From contig NZ_FMAE01000009.1 in assembly GCF_900094575.1 (NCBI RefSeq), forward strand, positions 62,001 through 126,000: a stretch of 64,000 bases of DNA, in the 5' to 3' direction. Numbering within the stretch: the first letter of the stretch is position 1; every line of letters starts with the position of its first letter. Shown here piece by piece: positions 8,768-16,306 of the stretch. The position numbers and the translations under genes were made by a program. The notes under the pieces are model-generated. The model saw nothing but the letters and a program-made list of their open reading frames with translations. It ran no database searches and was not told the DNA's origin. This DNA is from Bradyrhizobium yuanmingense (GTDB taxonomy: Bacteria; Pseudomonadota; Alphaproteobacteria; Rhizobiales; Xanthobacteraceae).

Positions 8768-9925
8768 TCAAGGCAACAGCTTGTACTTGCCGTCCTCGAT
8801 CTGAACCATGATGCGCGAGCGATCGTCGACTCCATGCCGGTCCGCCGGCGTGTAGGTGTAGACGCCCTGCGTCCCGACGACCTCCTTGGTGGTGAACAGT
8901 GCCTGGCGAATCGAGGTACGGAACTCAGGTGAGCCTGGTTTGGCACCGGTTGCCAGCGCACGCTTGGCGGCGTCGGCGAAGATCAGCCAGCCGTCGAAGG
9001 AATAGGACGAGAATGAATCCGTCGGCGCCTCGCCGTTGGCCTTTTCGAAGGCCGCGCGGAAATCCAGGGCGACCTTCTGGATCGGATTGCTGGCCGGAAG
9101 CTGCTCCGCCGCGGTCACAGGTCCCGTCGGGCACATGATGCCGTTGGCGGCTTTGCCGGCCAGACGAAGGAAATCGGCGCTGATCAGCCCGTGATTGCCG
9201 TAAAGCGGTCCCTTATATCCCCGCTCGGACAGAGCGATGACCGGCAGCGCGCCTGGCGTGCCGGTGCCGCCGAGCATGATGGCGCCGGGACGCGCAGCGA
9301 GTGCGCGCAGCACCTGAGCCGTCACCGAGGCGTCCGACCGGGCGTAGCGTTCGTTGGCGACGACCTTGATGCCGGCGGCCTTCGCACTCTGCTCGAGCGA
9401 GTTGTACATGAGATCGCCGAACGCATCGGAGAAACCGATGAAGGCGACGGTCGTCAGGCCCTTCGCCTTCATGTGGTCGACGATTCCTTGCACCAGAAGC
9501 GGCGTCGGCTGCGGCGTCTGCACGACCCAGGGGCCGCCGTCGCCTGACGGCACCGGTGCGATCGGCGACACCGCGATCATCGGAATCTTCATCTCGATGG
9601 CCGCGGTCGCCATCGCGAGCGTCTGAGGAGCGCCGGACGTGCCGATCAGGATATCGACCTTCTCCTGCTCCACCAGCTTGCGCGCATTGCGTGCTGACGC
9701 GGTCGGATCGGAGCCGTCGTCGAGCTGGATGACCCGCAGCTTCTCGCCGCCGATTTCGCCGATATAGGCCTGACCTGCGGCGACGCCCTTCGCGTTGGGA
9801 ATGCCGATCGATGACACCGGCCCACTGAGGCCGGTAACGAATCCGACGAGGATCTCGGCTCGCGCGAATTGCGGAACGGCAAGCAGCAATGCAGTGGAAG
9901 CCACCAGGCTCTTGATCAAGTTCAT
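8768..9925 (-). CDS. ABC transporter substrate-binding protein (Liv/HAAT type), first copy
   Basis: This 385-residue protein is a type 1 periplasmic binding protein of the branched-chain amino acid (HAAT) group. A signal peptide (MNLIKSLVASTALLLAV, cleaved near ARA) is followed by a domain beginning EILVGFVTGLSG, with IQLDDGSDP and VDILIGTSG strands. The start is the ATG at 9925; a longer open frame upstream would bury the signal peptide. It closely resembles the protein at 15116-16264 in alignable blocks, so the two are paralogues. Lying inside the catabolic operon while the permeases are in the divergent one, it probably supplies a second ligand to transporter A. HAAT systems in this group often import aromatic acids as well as amino acids. 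Confidence 0.88.
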   Translation of the reverse strand: MNLIKSLVASTALLLAVPQFARAEILVGFVTGLSGPVSSIGIPNAKGVAAGQAYIGEIGGEKLRVIQLDDGSDPTASARNARKLVEQEKVDILIGTSGAPQTLAMATAAIEMKIPMIAVSPIAPVPSGDGGPWVVQTPQPTPLLVQGIVDHMKAKGLTTVAFIGFSDAFGDLMYNSLEQSAKAAGIKVVANERYARSDASVTAQVLRALAARPGAIMLGGTGTPGALPVIALSERGYKGPLYGNHGLISADFLRLAGKAANGIMCPTGPVTAAEQLPASNPIQKVALDFRAAFEKANGEAPTDSFSSYSFDGWLIFADAAKRALATGAKPGSPEFRTSIRQALFTTKEVVGTQGVYTYTPADRHGVDDRSRIMVQIEDGKYKLLP

Positions 9926-9983
9926 GGCACCTGTCTTTCGGGAGAATTTCTTGGTCTGATTGGCGAGCGCCATTGATTGGGGC

Positions 9984-10763
9984 TCAAGTGGACGACACCA
10001 GAGCGATGACTCGAAGCGGGCTGCCGGAACCGTTCTGGATCTTTAGTGGCGAGGCCACGATGACGGCGCCGGTGGCCGGAAGCTGATCCAGGTTACACAG
10101 GCATTGCAGGCCGTAGCGGCCCGCGCCGTGCAGGAAGTGATGCGCCGGATAAGGCGGCTCGAAGTGTCCGGCCTGCCCCGCATCCGTGCCGATGGTTTCG
10201 GTGCCGAAACCGATGACACCGCGCTCCTCCACCAGCCACTTCATCACCGCCGGGTTCGGGCCCGGCGTATGCGCGCCGTCGTCCCTGAGATTGGAGTAGT
10301 CACGCCAGCCCTTCTTCGACCAGTCGGTCCTGAGCAGGACCCAATTCCGCTCAGGGATCCGGCCGTGCCTGGCTTCCCAAGCTTCGACAATCGGGACGGT
10401 CAGCAGGAAATCGGGATCCTGCGCCGCCTGCGCCGAGCAGTCGATGACACAGGCCGGTGCGATCATGTCCTTGGCCGGCATCGTGTCGACGGCATTGTTC
10501 GGCAGGTTCTTGCCGGTGAACCAGTGAATCGGCGCGTCGAAATGCGTGCCGGTGTGTTCGCCGAACGTAACGTTGTTCCAGTACCAGGCCGGGCCGCGAC
10601 CATCGTATCGCGATATCTCCTGGATGCGGACAGGCGCGGCCTGACCGAATTCCGGCGGCAGGACGATGACCGGAAAGTCCGGACTGAGTGTGAAGGTCAG
10701 ATCGACGACGCGCACCGCGCCGGAAGAAATCGCACTCGCTAGCTCCAGGAGATTGCTTTGCAT
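9984..10763 (-). CDS. Cyclase-family metal-dependent hydrolase, isatin hydrolase-like
   Basis: This 259-residue protein belongs to the cyclase/KynB-like family (Pfam Cyclase). The metal motif HTGTHFDAPIHW places H70, H74 and D76 as ligands, the same H-x3-H-x-D spacing that binds Mn in characterised isatin hydrolase; a second conserved His region is PAHHFLHGAG. The enzymes hydrolyse cyclic amides such as isatin (to isatinate) or N-formylkynurenine. The start is the ATG at 10763 behind GGAGGACTTG. Its place in an operon with a ligase and a thiolase-like aldolase candidate, on an island that also has an aryl-glyoxylate-type oxidoreductase, favours isatin over formylkynurenine, since no other kynurenine pathway gene is present. 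Substrate is inferred. Confidence 0.82.
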   Translation of the reverse strand: MQSNLLELASAISSGAVRVVDLTFTLSPDFPVIVLPPEFGQAAPVRIQEISRYDGRGPAWYWNNVTFGEHTGTHFDAPIHWFTGKNLPNNAVDTMPAKDMIAPACVIDCSAQAAQDPDFLLTVPIVEAWEARHGRIPERNWVLLRTDWSKKGWRDYSNLRDDGAHTPGPNPAVMKWLVEERGVIGFGTETIGTDAGQAGHFEPPYPAHHFLHGAGRYGLQCLCNLDQLPATGAVIVASPLKIQNGSGSPLRVIALVSST

Positions 10764-10798
10764 CGTCAAGTCCTCCAGCTCGGTTGAAATCCCGCTTC

Positions 10799-12040
10799 TT
10801 ATCGGTCGAGCTCGCGCTCGAGCGCTTTCGGATTGGCCGCGAGACGTTGCCGGATCTCTTCGGCGACATCTCCGACATACATCTCTTCGAGTCCGTTCTT
10901 GAGACCCGACACGATCGCCTGCGCGATCGCGCGCGGTGCGACCTTCGGCGGCGGCACGGTCTGGAACCATTCGGTGTCGACAGGGCCGGTGAACAGGTTC
11001 ATCACCCGGACGCCACCCGGCCGCAGCTCCGCGCGCAAGCAATGTGACAGCGACAGGCAGGCGGCCTGCGAGGCCGAGTAGGCGCCGAAGGCGGGCCAGT
11101 TCGCCAGCGCATAGACCGAGAGAATATTGACCCATGCCGCGCTGCTGTTGATGCCATCGGCACCGCGCATCCGCATGGCCGGGCCAAAGGCTTGAGCCAG
11201 ATTGATGAAGCCGAGATAGGCCTGATCGATCTCGTCCCGTGCGATGCTCGTGCCCCTGCGGTCGAGCAGGCCGCCCGGCCGGACATATTCCGTCGTGTTG
11301 ACGAGAATATCGACCTTGCCGCCGATGTCGGCCGCAAGATCGGTAGCCGATTTCTCGTCAGCCGCATCGAGAGTCACGATCTCGATCCCGTCCTGACCGC
11401 GCAGCCGCTCCTCGCCGGCGAACGGTCGCCATGGTTCGGCAATGCCGACGAACACCGTCTTGGCACCCGCCGCCTTCAATGCGGCGACGGCTTCCTGACC
11501 GATGACGCTGCGGCCATTGGTGACGAGCACGCGACGGAATTTCGGATCGGCCGTCATTTCCCGCCACTGCTTGTCGTCTGCCATGTTGGGTGTCTCCGCT
11601 TCGGGATGGGCAAAGGCCACCGCCTGGCCGCTCTTGTCGAGTTGCAGCGACATGCTGACGGCCGCGCCCTCTGCACAGTCGGCATGAAGATGTGCGACGA
11701 TCGTCGGACCGCAATCCATCTTGATGAGGCCGATCCGCCACGGTGCCCGTTCGCGGAAATAGACGTCGCTCGGCACCCGCGCCGTTGTCTCGGCAAGCAG
11801 TACACCTCGCCGCGGCGCATCGACGAAAGCGAGGCCGGCCGAAAGACAAGACGGACAGGCTTCGCGCGCCGGATAGGTAAAGGCGCCGCAAGCCTCGCAG
11901 CGCTGCAGCATGAAGCGGCCTTCGGCGGCCGCGCGCGTGAACCCGTGCGATATCCTGCTGCGCGGTCGCGGTGGCGAGGCCGGCAGCCGCGTCCGCAGCA
12001 GCGGATTCTTGCGCCGGGGCGGCTTGATCTGCTCTATCAT
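10799..12040 (-). CDS. DUF35 OB-fold/zinc-ribbon protein fused to a degenerate short-chain dehydrogenase
   Basis: This 413-residue fusion has an N-terminal DUF35 module: a rubredoxin-like zinc ribbon (C48, C51, C62, C65) and an acyl-CoA-associated OB fold to about 150. A short-chain dehydrogenase-like Rossmann domain follows (about 168-395). DUF35 proteins pair with thiolase-like enzymes, as in the Ltp2 aldolase that cleaves steroid side-chain CoA esters. The SDR half looks inactive: the glycine-rich loop is TNGRSVIG, NNAG is replaced by NTTE, and YSASK reads YSASQ, losing the catalytic lysine. Its start overlaps the stop of the thiolase-like gene by four bases, so the two products very likely form one complex. 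An essentially structural SDR half, or an altered reaction, are both possible. Confidence 0.82.
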   Translation of the reverse strand: MIEQIKPPRRKNPLLRTRLPASPPRPRSRISHGFTRAAAEGRFMLQRCEACGAFTYPAREACPSCLSAGLAFVDAPRRGVLLAETTARVPSDVYFRERAPWRIGLIKMDCGPTIVAHLHADCAEGAAVSMSLQLDKSGQAVAFAHPEAETPNMADDKQWREMTADPKFRRVLVTNGRSVIGQEAVAALKAAGAKTVFVGIAEPWRPFAGEERLRGQDGIEIVTLDAADEKSATDLAADIGGKVDILVNTTEYVRPGGLLDRRGTSIARDEIDQAYLGFINLAQAFGPAMRMRGADGINSSAAWVNILSVYALANWPAFGAYSASQAACLSLSHCLRAELRPGGVRVMNLFTGPVDTEWFQTVPPPKVAPRAIAQAIVSGLKNGLEEMYVGDVAEEIRQRLAANPKALERELDR

Positions 12041-13215
12041 CGCGACGGTCCAGCAAGGATCGCGGCACCCGAGGCGAGACCACGATCATAGTTGATCATA
12101 CCGAACCCCGAGGCCAGAGCGAGGCTCGCATTCCTGACCTGCGTGGGACCGGCACTGCCCAGAACCTGCCGCAACCCTTCAACGAGGCCGAGATAGGCGC
12201 CGGCGGCACCGGCCTGCCCGACCGAGAGCTGTCCGCCCGAGGTGTTGTGCGGGAAGTCGCCATCGATGGTGAGATCGTGTTGGCGCACGAACTCAGCGCC
12301 CTCGCCCTTCTTGCAGAATCCGAGATCCTCGAACTGCATCATCGTGATGACGGGATAGTCGTCATAGGTCTGCACGACATCGAGATCGTCAGGCTTGACG
12401 CCGGCCATCGCATAGAGCTCGTCGACATCCATCGCCCAGCCGCCGCGCACCTGCATCGGATCGTCGGCAAAGGCATTGTGCCGCTCGATCGTCGAAAGGA
12501 GTCGCGCGGCGGGCAGCTTCAGGGATGAAGCCGTCTCATCGCGCATCACGAGGAAAGCTTCCGCGCCCGCACAGGGCATCACGCAATCAAACAGGTGGAT
12601 CGGATCGGAAATCGGCCGGGCCGCCAGGTATTGCTCGAGCGTGAGCGGAGCCTTCATGAGCGCATGCGGGTTGCGCAGGGCATTGGCGCGCTGGGCGACA
12701 GCGATCTTGCCGACGTCCTCGCGCGCGACGCCGAACATTCGCATATAGTTGCGCGCAATCAGCGCAAAGCTGGCATTGGCGCCGGCCGCGCCGTAAGGAT
12801 AGACGGCGTCCTGATTGAACCGCGAGAAATTCTCCAGCGTCAGCCTGAACGAATCGACGTGATTGGTGTCGCCAGCGACGCACGCCACGATGTCGGCATC
12901 GCGCGCCTGAACCGCGCGCGCCGCCTTGCGCAGCGCCGCAATAGCGCTGGCGCCGCCGAGCGGGATCGTGTCCAACCACCGGACGCAGAGCCCGAAATGC
13001 TGTGTCAATCCGATGCCACTGTCGGTGCCCATGGTGAAACTGGAGACGCACAGGCCGTCGATGTCGGAGGCCTTGATGCCGGCCTGCGCGACGAGCGCGC
13101 TCAGCGCCCGCCCGATCCACCACTGCGCGCTCTCGATGGAGTAGCGCACATAGGGAATCGTGACGGGAGCCGCGATCACCACGCCGTCATATGGTGCGCG
13201 CAAGGTGTTGGTCAC
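12037..13215 (-). CDS. Thiolase-superfamily protein without the nucleophilic cysteine, aldolase (Ltp2) type candidate
   Basis: This 392-residue protein has a thiolase fold resembling lipid-transfer/SCP-x thiolases. The position that carries the nucleophilic cysteine in true thiolases reads IPLGGASAI (about 84-92), and the C-terminal GH box reads NTSGGQLSVGQAG (about 324-336), so Cys and His are both replaced. A TYDDYP motif (283-288) keeps tyrosines in the area where Ltp2 uses them. Cys-less members paired with DUF35 proteins act as retro-aldolases on beta-hydroxyacyl-CoA, releasing a ketone and a short acyl-CoA. It overlaps the DUF35-SDR gene by four bases. In this operon I infer cleavage of 3-hydroxy-oxindole-3-acetyl-CoA to isatin and acetyl-CoA. 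Confidence 0.83.
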   Translation of the reverse strand: MTNTLRAPYDGVVIAAPVTIPYVRYSIESAQWWIGRALSALVAQAGIKASDIDGLCVSSFTMGTDSGIGLTQHFGLCVRWLDTIPLGGASAIAALRKAARAVQARDADIVACVAGDTNHVDSFRLTLENFSRFNQDAVYPYGAAGANASFALIARNYMRMFGVAREDVGKIAVAQRANALRNPHALMKAPLTLEQYLAARPISDPIHLFDCVMPCAGAEAFLVMRDETASSLKLPAARLLSTIERHNAFADDPMQVRGGWAMDVDELYAMAGVKPDDLDVVQTYDDYPVITMMQFEDLGFCKKGEGAEFVRQHDLTIDGDFPHNTSGGQLSVGQAGAAGAYLGLVEGLRQVLGSAGPTQVRNASLALASGFGMINYDRGLASGAAILAGPSR

Positions 13216-13237
13216 CGACCGCCCTCGTTCATCCGCC

Positions 13238-13666
13238 TCAGACCACCGTCAGTTTCACGTCAATATTGCCGCGGGTTGCGTTCGAATAGGGGCAACGCTC
13301 ATGCGCACCGGCAACGACCTCTTCGGCCACGGCCTTCTCGACACCGGGCAGGCTGACCTTCAGCTCGACAGCGAGCGCATATCCGACGGGCACCGGCCCC
13401 ATCGCAACCTTCGCAGTCACGGACGGCTCGGCAGAGGGCACCACCTTCCGCGTGCGCGCGACGAGCTTGACCGCGCCGAGAAAGCAAGCGGCATAGCCGG
13501 CCGCAAAGAGCTGCTCGGGATTGGTGCCTTCGCCGCCGGGACCACCCATCGATTTCGGCAAGGACAGGGACACCGAGAGCAGACCGTCAGCGCTGACCGC
13601 CTTGCCATCCCGACCTCCGGTCGCCGTCACCTCGGTCTCGTACAGGAGCTTTTCGGGGGTCATCAT
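13238..13666 (-). CDS. ohr: Organic hydroperoxide resistance protein (Ohr/OsmC family)
   Basis: This 142-residue protein is an Ohr-type peroxiredoxin that reduces organic hydroperoxides with a Cys pair. C61 lies in AAGYAACFLGA and C125 in HERCPYSNATRGN, the diagnostic Ohr motifs. The start is the ATG at 13666, eight bases after GGAG; a longer frame upstream is not supported. It sits between the racemase-like and thiolase-like genes of the catabolic operon with no obvious terminator on either side. Ohr within a degradation operon that includes oxygenase chemistry suggests protection from hydroperoxides made during ring oxygenation, but it could also be a passenger. Confidence 0.9.
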   Translation of the reverse strand: MMTPEKLLYETEVTATGGRDGKAVSADGLLSVSLSLPKSMGGPGGEGTNPEQLFAAGYAACFLGAVKLVARTRKVVPSAEPSVTAKVAMGPVPVGYALAVELKVSLPGVEKAVAEEVVAGAHERCPYSNATRGNIDVKLTVV

Positions 13667-13697
13667 GATTTGTTCTCCAGAAACGGTGTTTCGACGA

Positions 13698-14480
13698 CTA
13701 GCGGCCGTTACGGGCAAGTAGCGCGCGGAAGTCATCGCGGGCCTGGGCGCTGGCCCGCCTGAAGCTCGGCCCGCGGCTGGGCTCGGTGCCATTGAGCTTC
13801 CGGAGCTGTACCCACATCTCGGCACTCTTGAGCGCCACGGCCGCGCAGTTGACCACCGGAGCGTGGCCGACCTTCAGGCCATGCTCTCGCCCGATCAAGA
13901 GGCCTGGCAACACGCCGGCCGGGATCACGACATCCGCGCCGCGTTCCACCAGCGGGAGCGCGCAGGCGACGAAATCCTTGATCATGCGGGCTTGGGCGGC
14001 GGCGTTTCCGGCGAACGCATCGGCGAAATCATCCGGCCTGCAGCCAAGGCCGGTCACATGGACGACGCGATCGCCGAGGCCGTAACGCTCAGCCTGCTCA
14101 TAGTGCAAGACCTCGAAGACGGGATCGAGCGTCACAAGACCTAGCCGCCGCCCGAGTTGTGAGGCCGCCAGCAACGTCGCCTCGCCAGTCCCAATCACGG
14201 GAATGTCGAGCGCCGAGCGCAGCTCGTAGAGTCCGGGATCCTGAAAATGCCCCATGACGAAGGCGTCGAACCCACCCTCCTCCGCCGCAATACCGTTGTC
14301 GATTGCCTGGACCGCACAGCCCAATTCCGCGAGCCGTCCGAACTCGCGGTCCGGCGGACTGATGCCCTGGACGTGGACCGTCGTGCCTGGCGCAGCGATG
14401 TCGTTCAGGTATTCCGACAGCCGCGCCATGTAGGGCGCATTCACGCTCGCATCAACAAAGCTCTGCCAGAAGATGCGCAT
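13698..14480 (-). CDS. Asp/Glu/hydantoin racemase superfamily protein
   Basis: This 260-residue protein resembles the Asp/Glu/hydantoin racemase superfamily, which also contains maleate isomerase and arylmalonate decarboxylase. The start (MRIFWQSFVDAS) is the ATG at 14480 behind GAGGAGAAGG. A first conserved block is GGFDAFVMGHFQDPGLYE and a second is ADVVIPAGVLPGLLIG; the usual first cysteine position is not a Cys in VMGHF, and the second block also lacks one, so a two-cysteine racemase mechanism is doubtful. It is the first gene of the 14.5-7.1 kb operon. The reaction is unknown; isomerisation of a ring-cleavage product or of a chiral oxindole intermediate are speculative options. Confidence 0.72.
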   Translation of the reverse strand: MRIFWQSFVDASVNAPYMARLSEYLNDIAAPGTTVHVQGISPPDREFGRLAELGCAVQAIDNGIAAEEGGFDAFVMGHFQDPGLYELRSALDIPVIGTGEATLLAASQLGRRLGLVTLDPVFEVLHYEQAERYGLGDRVVHVTGLGCRPDDFADAFAGNAAAQARMIKDFVACALPLVERGADVVIPAGVLPGLLIGREHGLKVGHAPVVNCAAVALKSAEMWVQLRKLNGTEPSRGPSFRRASAQARDDFRALLARNGR

Positions 14481-14531
14481 CGTCCTTCTCCTCAAGCGGT
14501 GATCGGAGGATCGGTCGTCGGCTGCCGATGA

Positions 14532-14555
14532 ATATATTTCAACCATAAACTAATT
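14532..14555. promoter_or_regulatory. Operator-like site upstream of the racemase-to-ligase operon
   Basis: Read on the minus strand this 24-base stretch matches the 6332-6355 palindrome at 18 positions. It lies 52 bases upstream of the ATG at 14480 and just downstream of a minus-strand TTGACG (14565 to 14560), the position where a repressor would block transcription. Its own symmetry is imperfect. Confidence 0.42.
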
Positions 14556-14707
14556 GACGCGTCAAATGCGCGCGGCGGCGACGGCGACCCGTGCCGTCGG
14601 GGTCAAGGCGAGCACGGCGTTTTCTATGCGTCGATGAGCGCAGGAGGGCCGCACACTGACGAAATTGTATGCAACAACATTTTTTTCTGACAGCCCCGTG
14701 ACACGTG

Positions 14708-14747
14708 TTGACGGCGCCACCGGAGTTACTTTAGGCTTTAAGTAATT
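14708..14747 (+). promoter_or_regulatory. Promoter with overlapping palindrome for transporter A
   Basis: TTGACG (14708-14713) and TAGGCT (14732-14737) are 18 bases apart. They are overlapped by the palindrome TTACTT-N8-AAGTAA (14726-14745), which shares about 15 of 24 centred positions with the site at 6332. It would start a transcript with a long leader into the solute-binding gene at 15116. Confidence 0.42.
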
Positions 14748-15115
14748 CCTCGCCGGTCAAAGACCGGTGGCCATGACAATGATGTTGCAGGGCACCGATT
14801 TTGAGAGACTCGATCGTGTGGACAGTCGCCGTGCTCGAACAGCCGGCCTTAGCAGCAGCATCGCCGTTCGCGCATCGCGGCGGCACCGACGACCTTTCAT
14901 CGCTCCGGAAAAGGCCCGCTTGCATGTGCCGGTGGGCCTATCGTTCGCGCGGCACGCAACATCATGGCTGCTGAGCGCCGGGCGAGCACACTCTCTTCGG
15001 TCGCGCTCGGTATTTGGCGCCGCAGCAATGTTTTCAATCGGTCGGTTCGTCGTTCGGGGACCCCGTGCGGCAGCATCGAAGCATTCCTATCCAGCATCAA
15101 CGGAGGAGAACGCAT
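14748..15115. other. Long leader/intergenic stretch without a convincing gene
   Basis: About 370 bases separate the promoter-like element from the solute-binding gene at 15116. An open frame exists across it on the plus strand but it runs on into the middle of the binding-protein gene in the wrong frame. I see no riboswitch or RNA gene I can name. Confidence 0.35.
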
Positions 15116-16264
15116 ATGCGCAAGACTCTGAGTTTACTTGCACTTGCCGCCGGCATCGTCACAGCCCCCGCCGCGCGGGCCGATATCACCATCGGCTTCG
15201 TCACCTCGCTCAGCGGCAACGGCTCGTCGATCGGCATCCCCTACGGGCGTGGCATCAACGCGGCCTATGAATACAAGAAGACCGTCAACGGCGAGACCAT
15301 CCGTCTGATCCAGCTCGACGACGGCTCCGACCCGTCGGCCGCGACCCGCAACGCGCGCAAGCTGGTGGAAGAAGAGAAGGTCGACCTCCTGATAGGCACC
15401 GCGACGGCGCCCTCGACCATTGCCATGGCGGCGGTGGCGAGCGAATTGAAAGTGCCGATGATCGCGGTCTCGCCGATCGGCAAACTGCCGGAAACACCCG
15501 AGCAGTGGGTGGTGTCGGTGCCGCAGCCTGCGTCCCTCCTCGTCAAGATCATCGCCGATCGCATGAAGCGCGATGGCATGAAGAACATCGGCTATATCGG
15601 CTTCTCCGACGCCTGGGGGGACCTCGTCTACAACGGCGCCAAGGCGGCGGAGGCCGCCGGCGACGTCAAGATCCAGACCAACGAGCGCTATGCGCGCACC
15701 GACACCTCGGTCACGGCGCAGATCCTCAAAGTGCTCGCGGCGCGGCCGGACGCCGTGCTGGACGGCGGCTCGGGGACGCAAGGCGCGCTGCCGCTCCTCA
15801 GCCTCGCGGAGCGCGGCTTCAAGGGAAACACCTACGGCACGGTGGCGCTCGTCAATCCGGACTTCGTGAACGTCGGCGGCAAGGCGGCCGAAGGCATCCA
15901 AGTCTCCGCCGGCCCGGTCATCGTGGCCGAGCAGCTGCCCGACGAACATTTCGCCAAGAAGATCGCGCTGGATTTCCGCAGCGTCTACCAGAAGGTCCAT
16001 AACATCCCGACCACCGACGGCTTCTCGGCCTACTCCTTCGACGCCTGGCTGATCTTCGCCAACGCAGCGGAGCGCGCGCTCAAGACGGCGAAGCCCGGCA
16101 CGGCGGAATTTCGCGCCGCCCTGCGGGACGCGATCCTCAGCACCAAGGAGCTGCCCGGCGTGCACGCCATCTACAACTTCAAGCCCGGCTCGGTGACCGG
16201 CGTCGATGAGCGCGCGCTGGTCGTGGTGCGCCTGACGGGCGGCGCCTGGAAATACGCGCCGTAG
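15116..16264 (+). CDS. ABC transporter substrate-binding protein (Liv/HAAT type), second copy
   Basis: This 382-residue periplasmic protein has a signal peptide (MRKTLSLLALAAGIVTAPAA, cleaved near ARA) and the HAAT binding-protein fold from DITIGFVTSLSG onward, with IQLDDGSDP and VDLLIGTATAP. The start is the ATG at 15116 behind GGAGGAGAACGC; the frame stays open further upstream but that part lies in the leader. It is followed after 42 bases by the permease and ATPase genes of transporter A. The close paralogue at 8768 sits in the divergent operon, so transporter A probably uses two binding proteins with related but different ligands. Confidence 0.9.
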   Translation: MRKTLSLLALAAGIVTAPAARADITIGFVTSLSGNGSSIGIPYGRGINAAYEYKKTVNGETIRLIQLDDGSDPSAATRNARKLVEEEKVDLLIGTATAPSTIAMAAVASELKVPMIAVSPIGKLPETPEQWVVSVPQPASLLVKIIADRMKRDGMKNIGYIGFSDAWGDLVYNGAKAAEAAGDVKIQTNERYARTDTSVTAQILKVLAARPDAVLDGGSGTQGALPLLSLAERGFKGNTYGTVALVNPDFVNVGGKAAEGIQVSAGPVIVAEQLPDEHFAKKIALDFRSVYQKVHNIPTTDGFSAYSFDAWLIFANAAERALKTAKPGTAEFRAALRDAILSTKELPGVHAIYNFKPGSVTGVDERALVVVRLTGGAWKYAP

Positions 16265-16306
16265 TCGGACAGGGCAGGCCACCAGAACAAGGGGACGGCG
16301 TTCTCA

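Noticed and set aside
10799..12040. Annotation as a functional short-chain dehydrogenase
   Set aside because: The YxxxK lysine and the NNAG motif are lost, and the first third is a DUF35 module.
12037..13215. Annotation as an ordinary acetyl-CoA acetyltransferase
   Set aside because: The nucleophilic cysteine and the GH-box histidine are both replaced, so thiolytic activity is unlikely.
14767..15270. A 167-codon plus-strand frame in the leader before transporter A
   Set aside because: It runs into the solute-binding gene in a different frame and has no domain or ribosome site.
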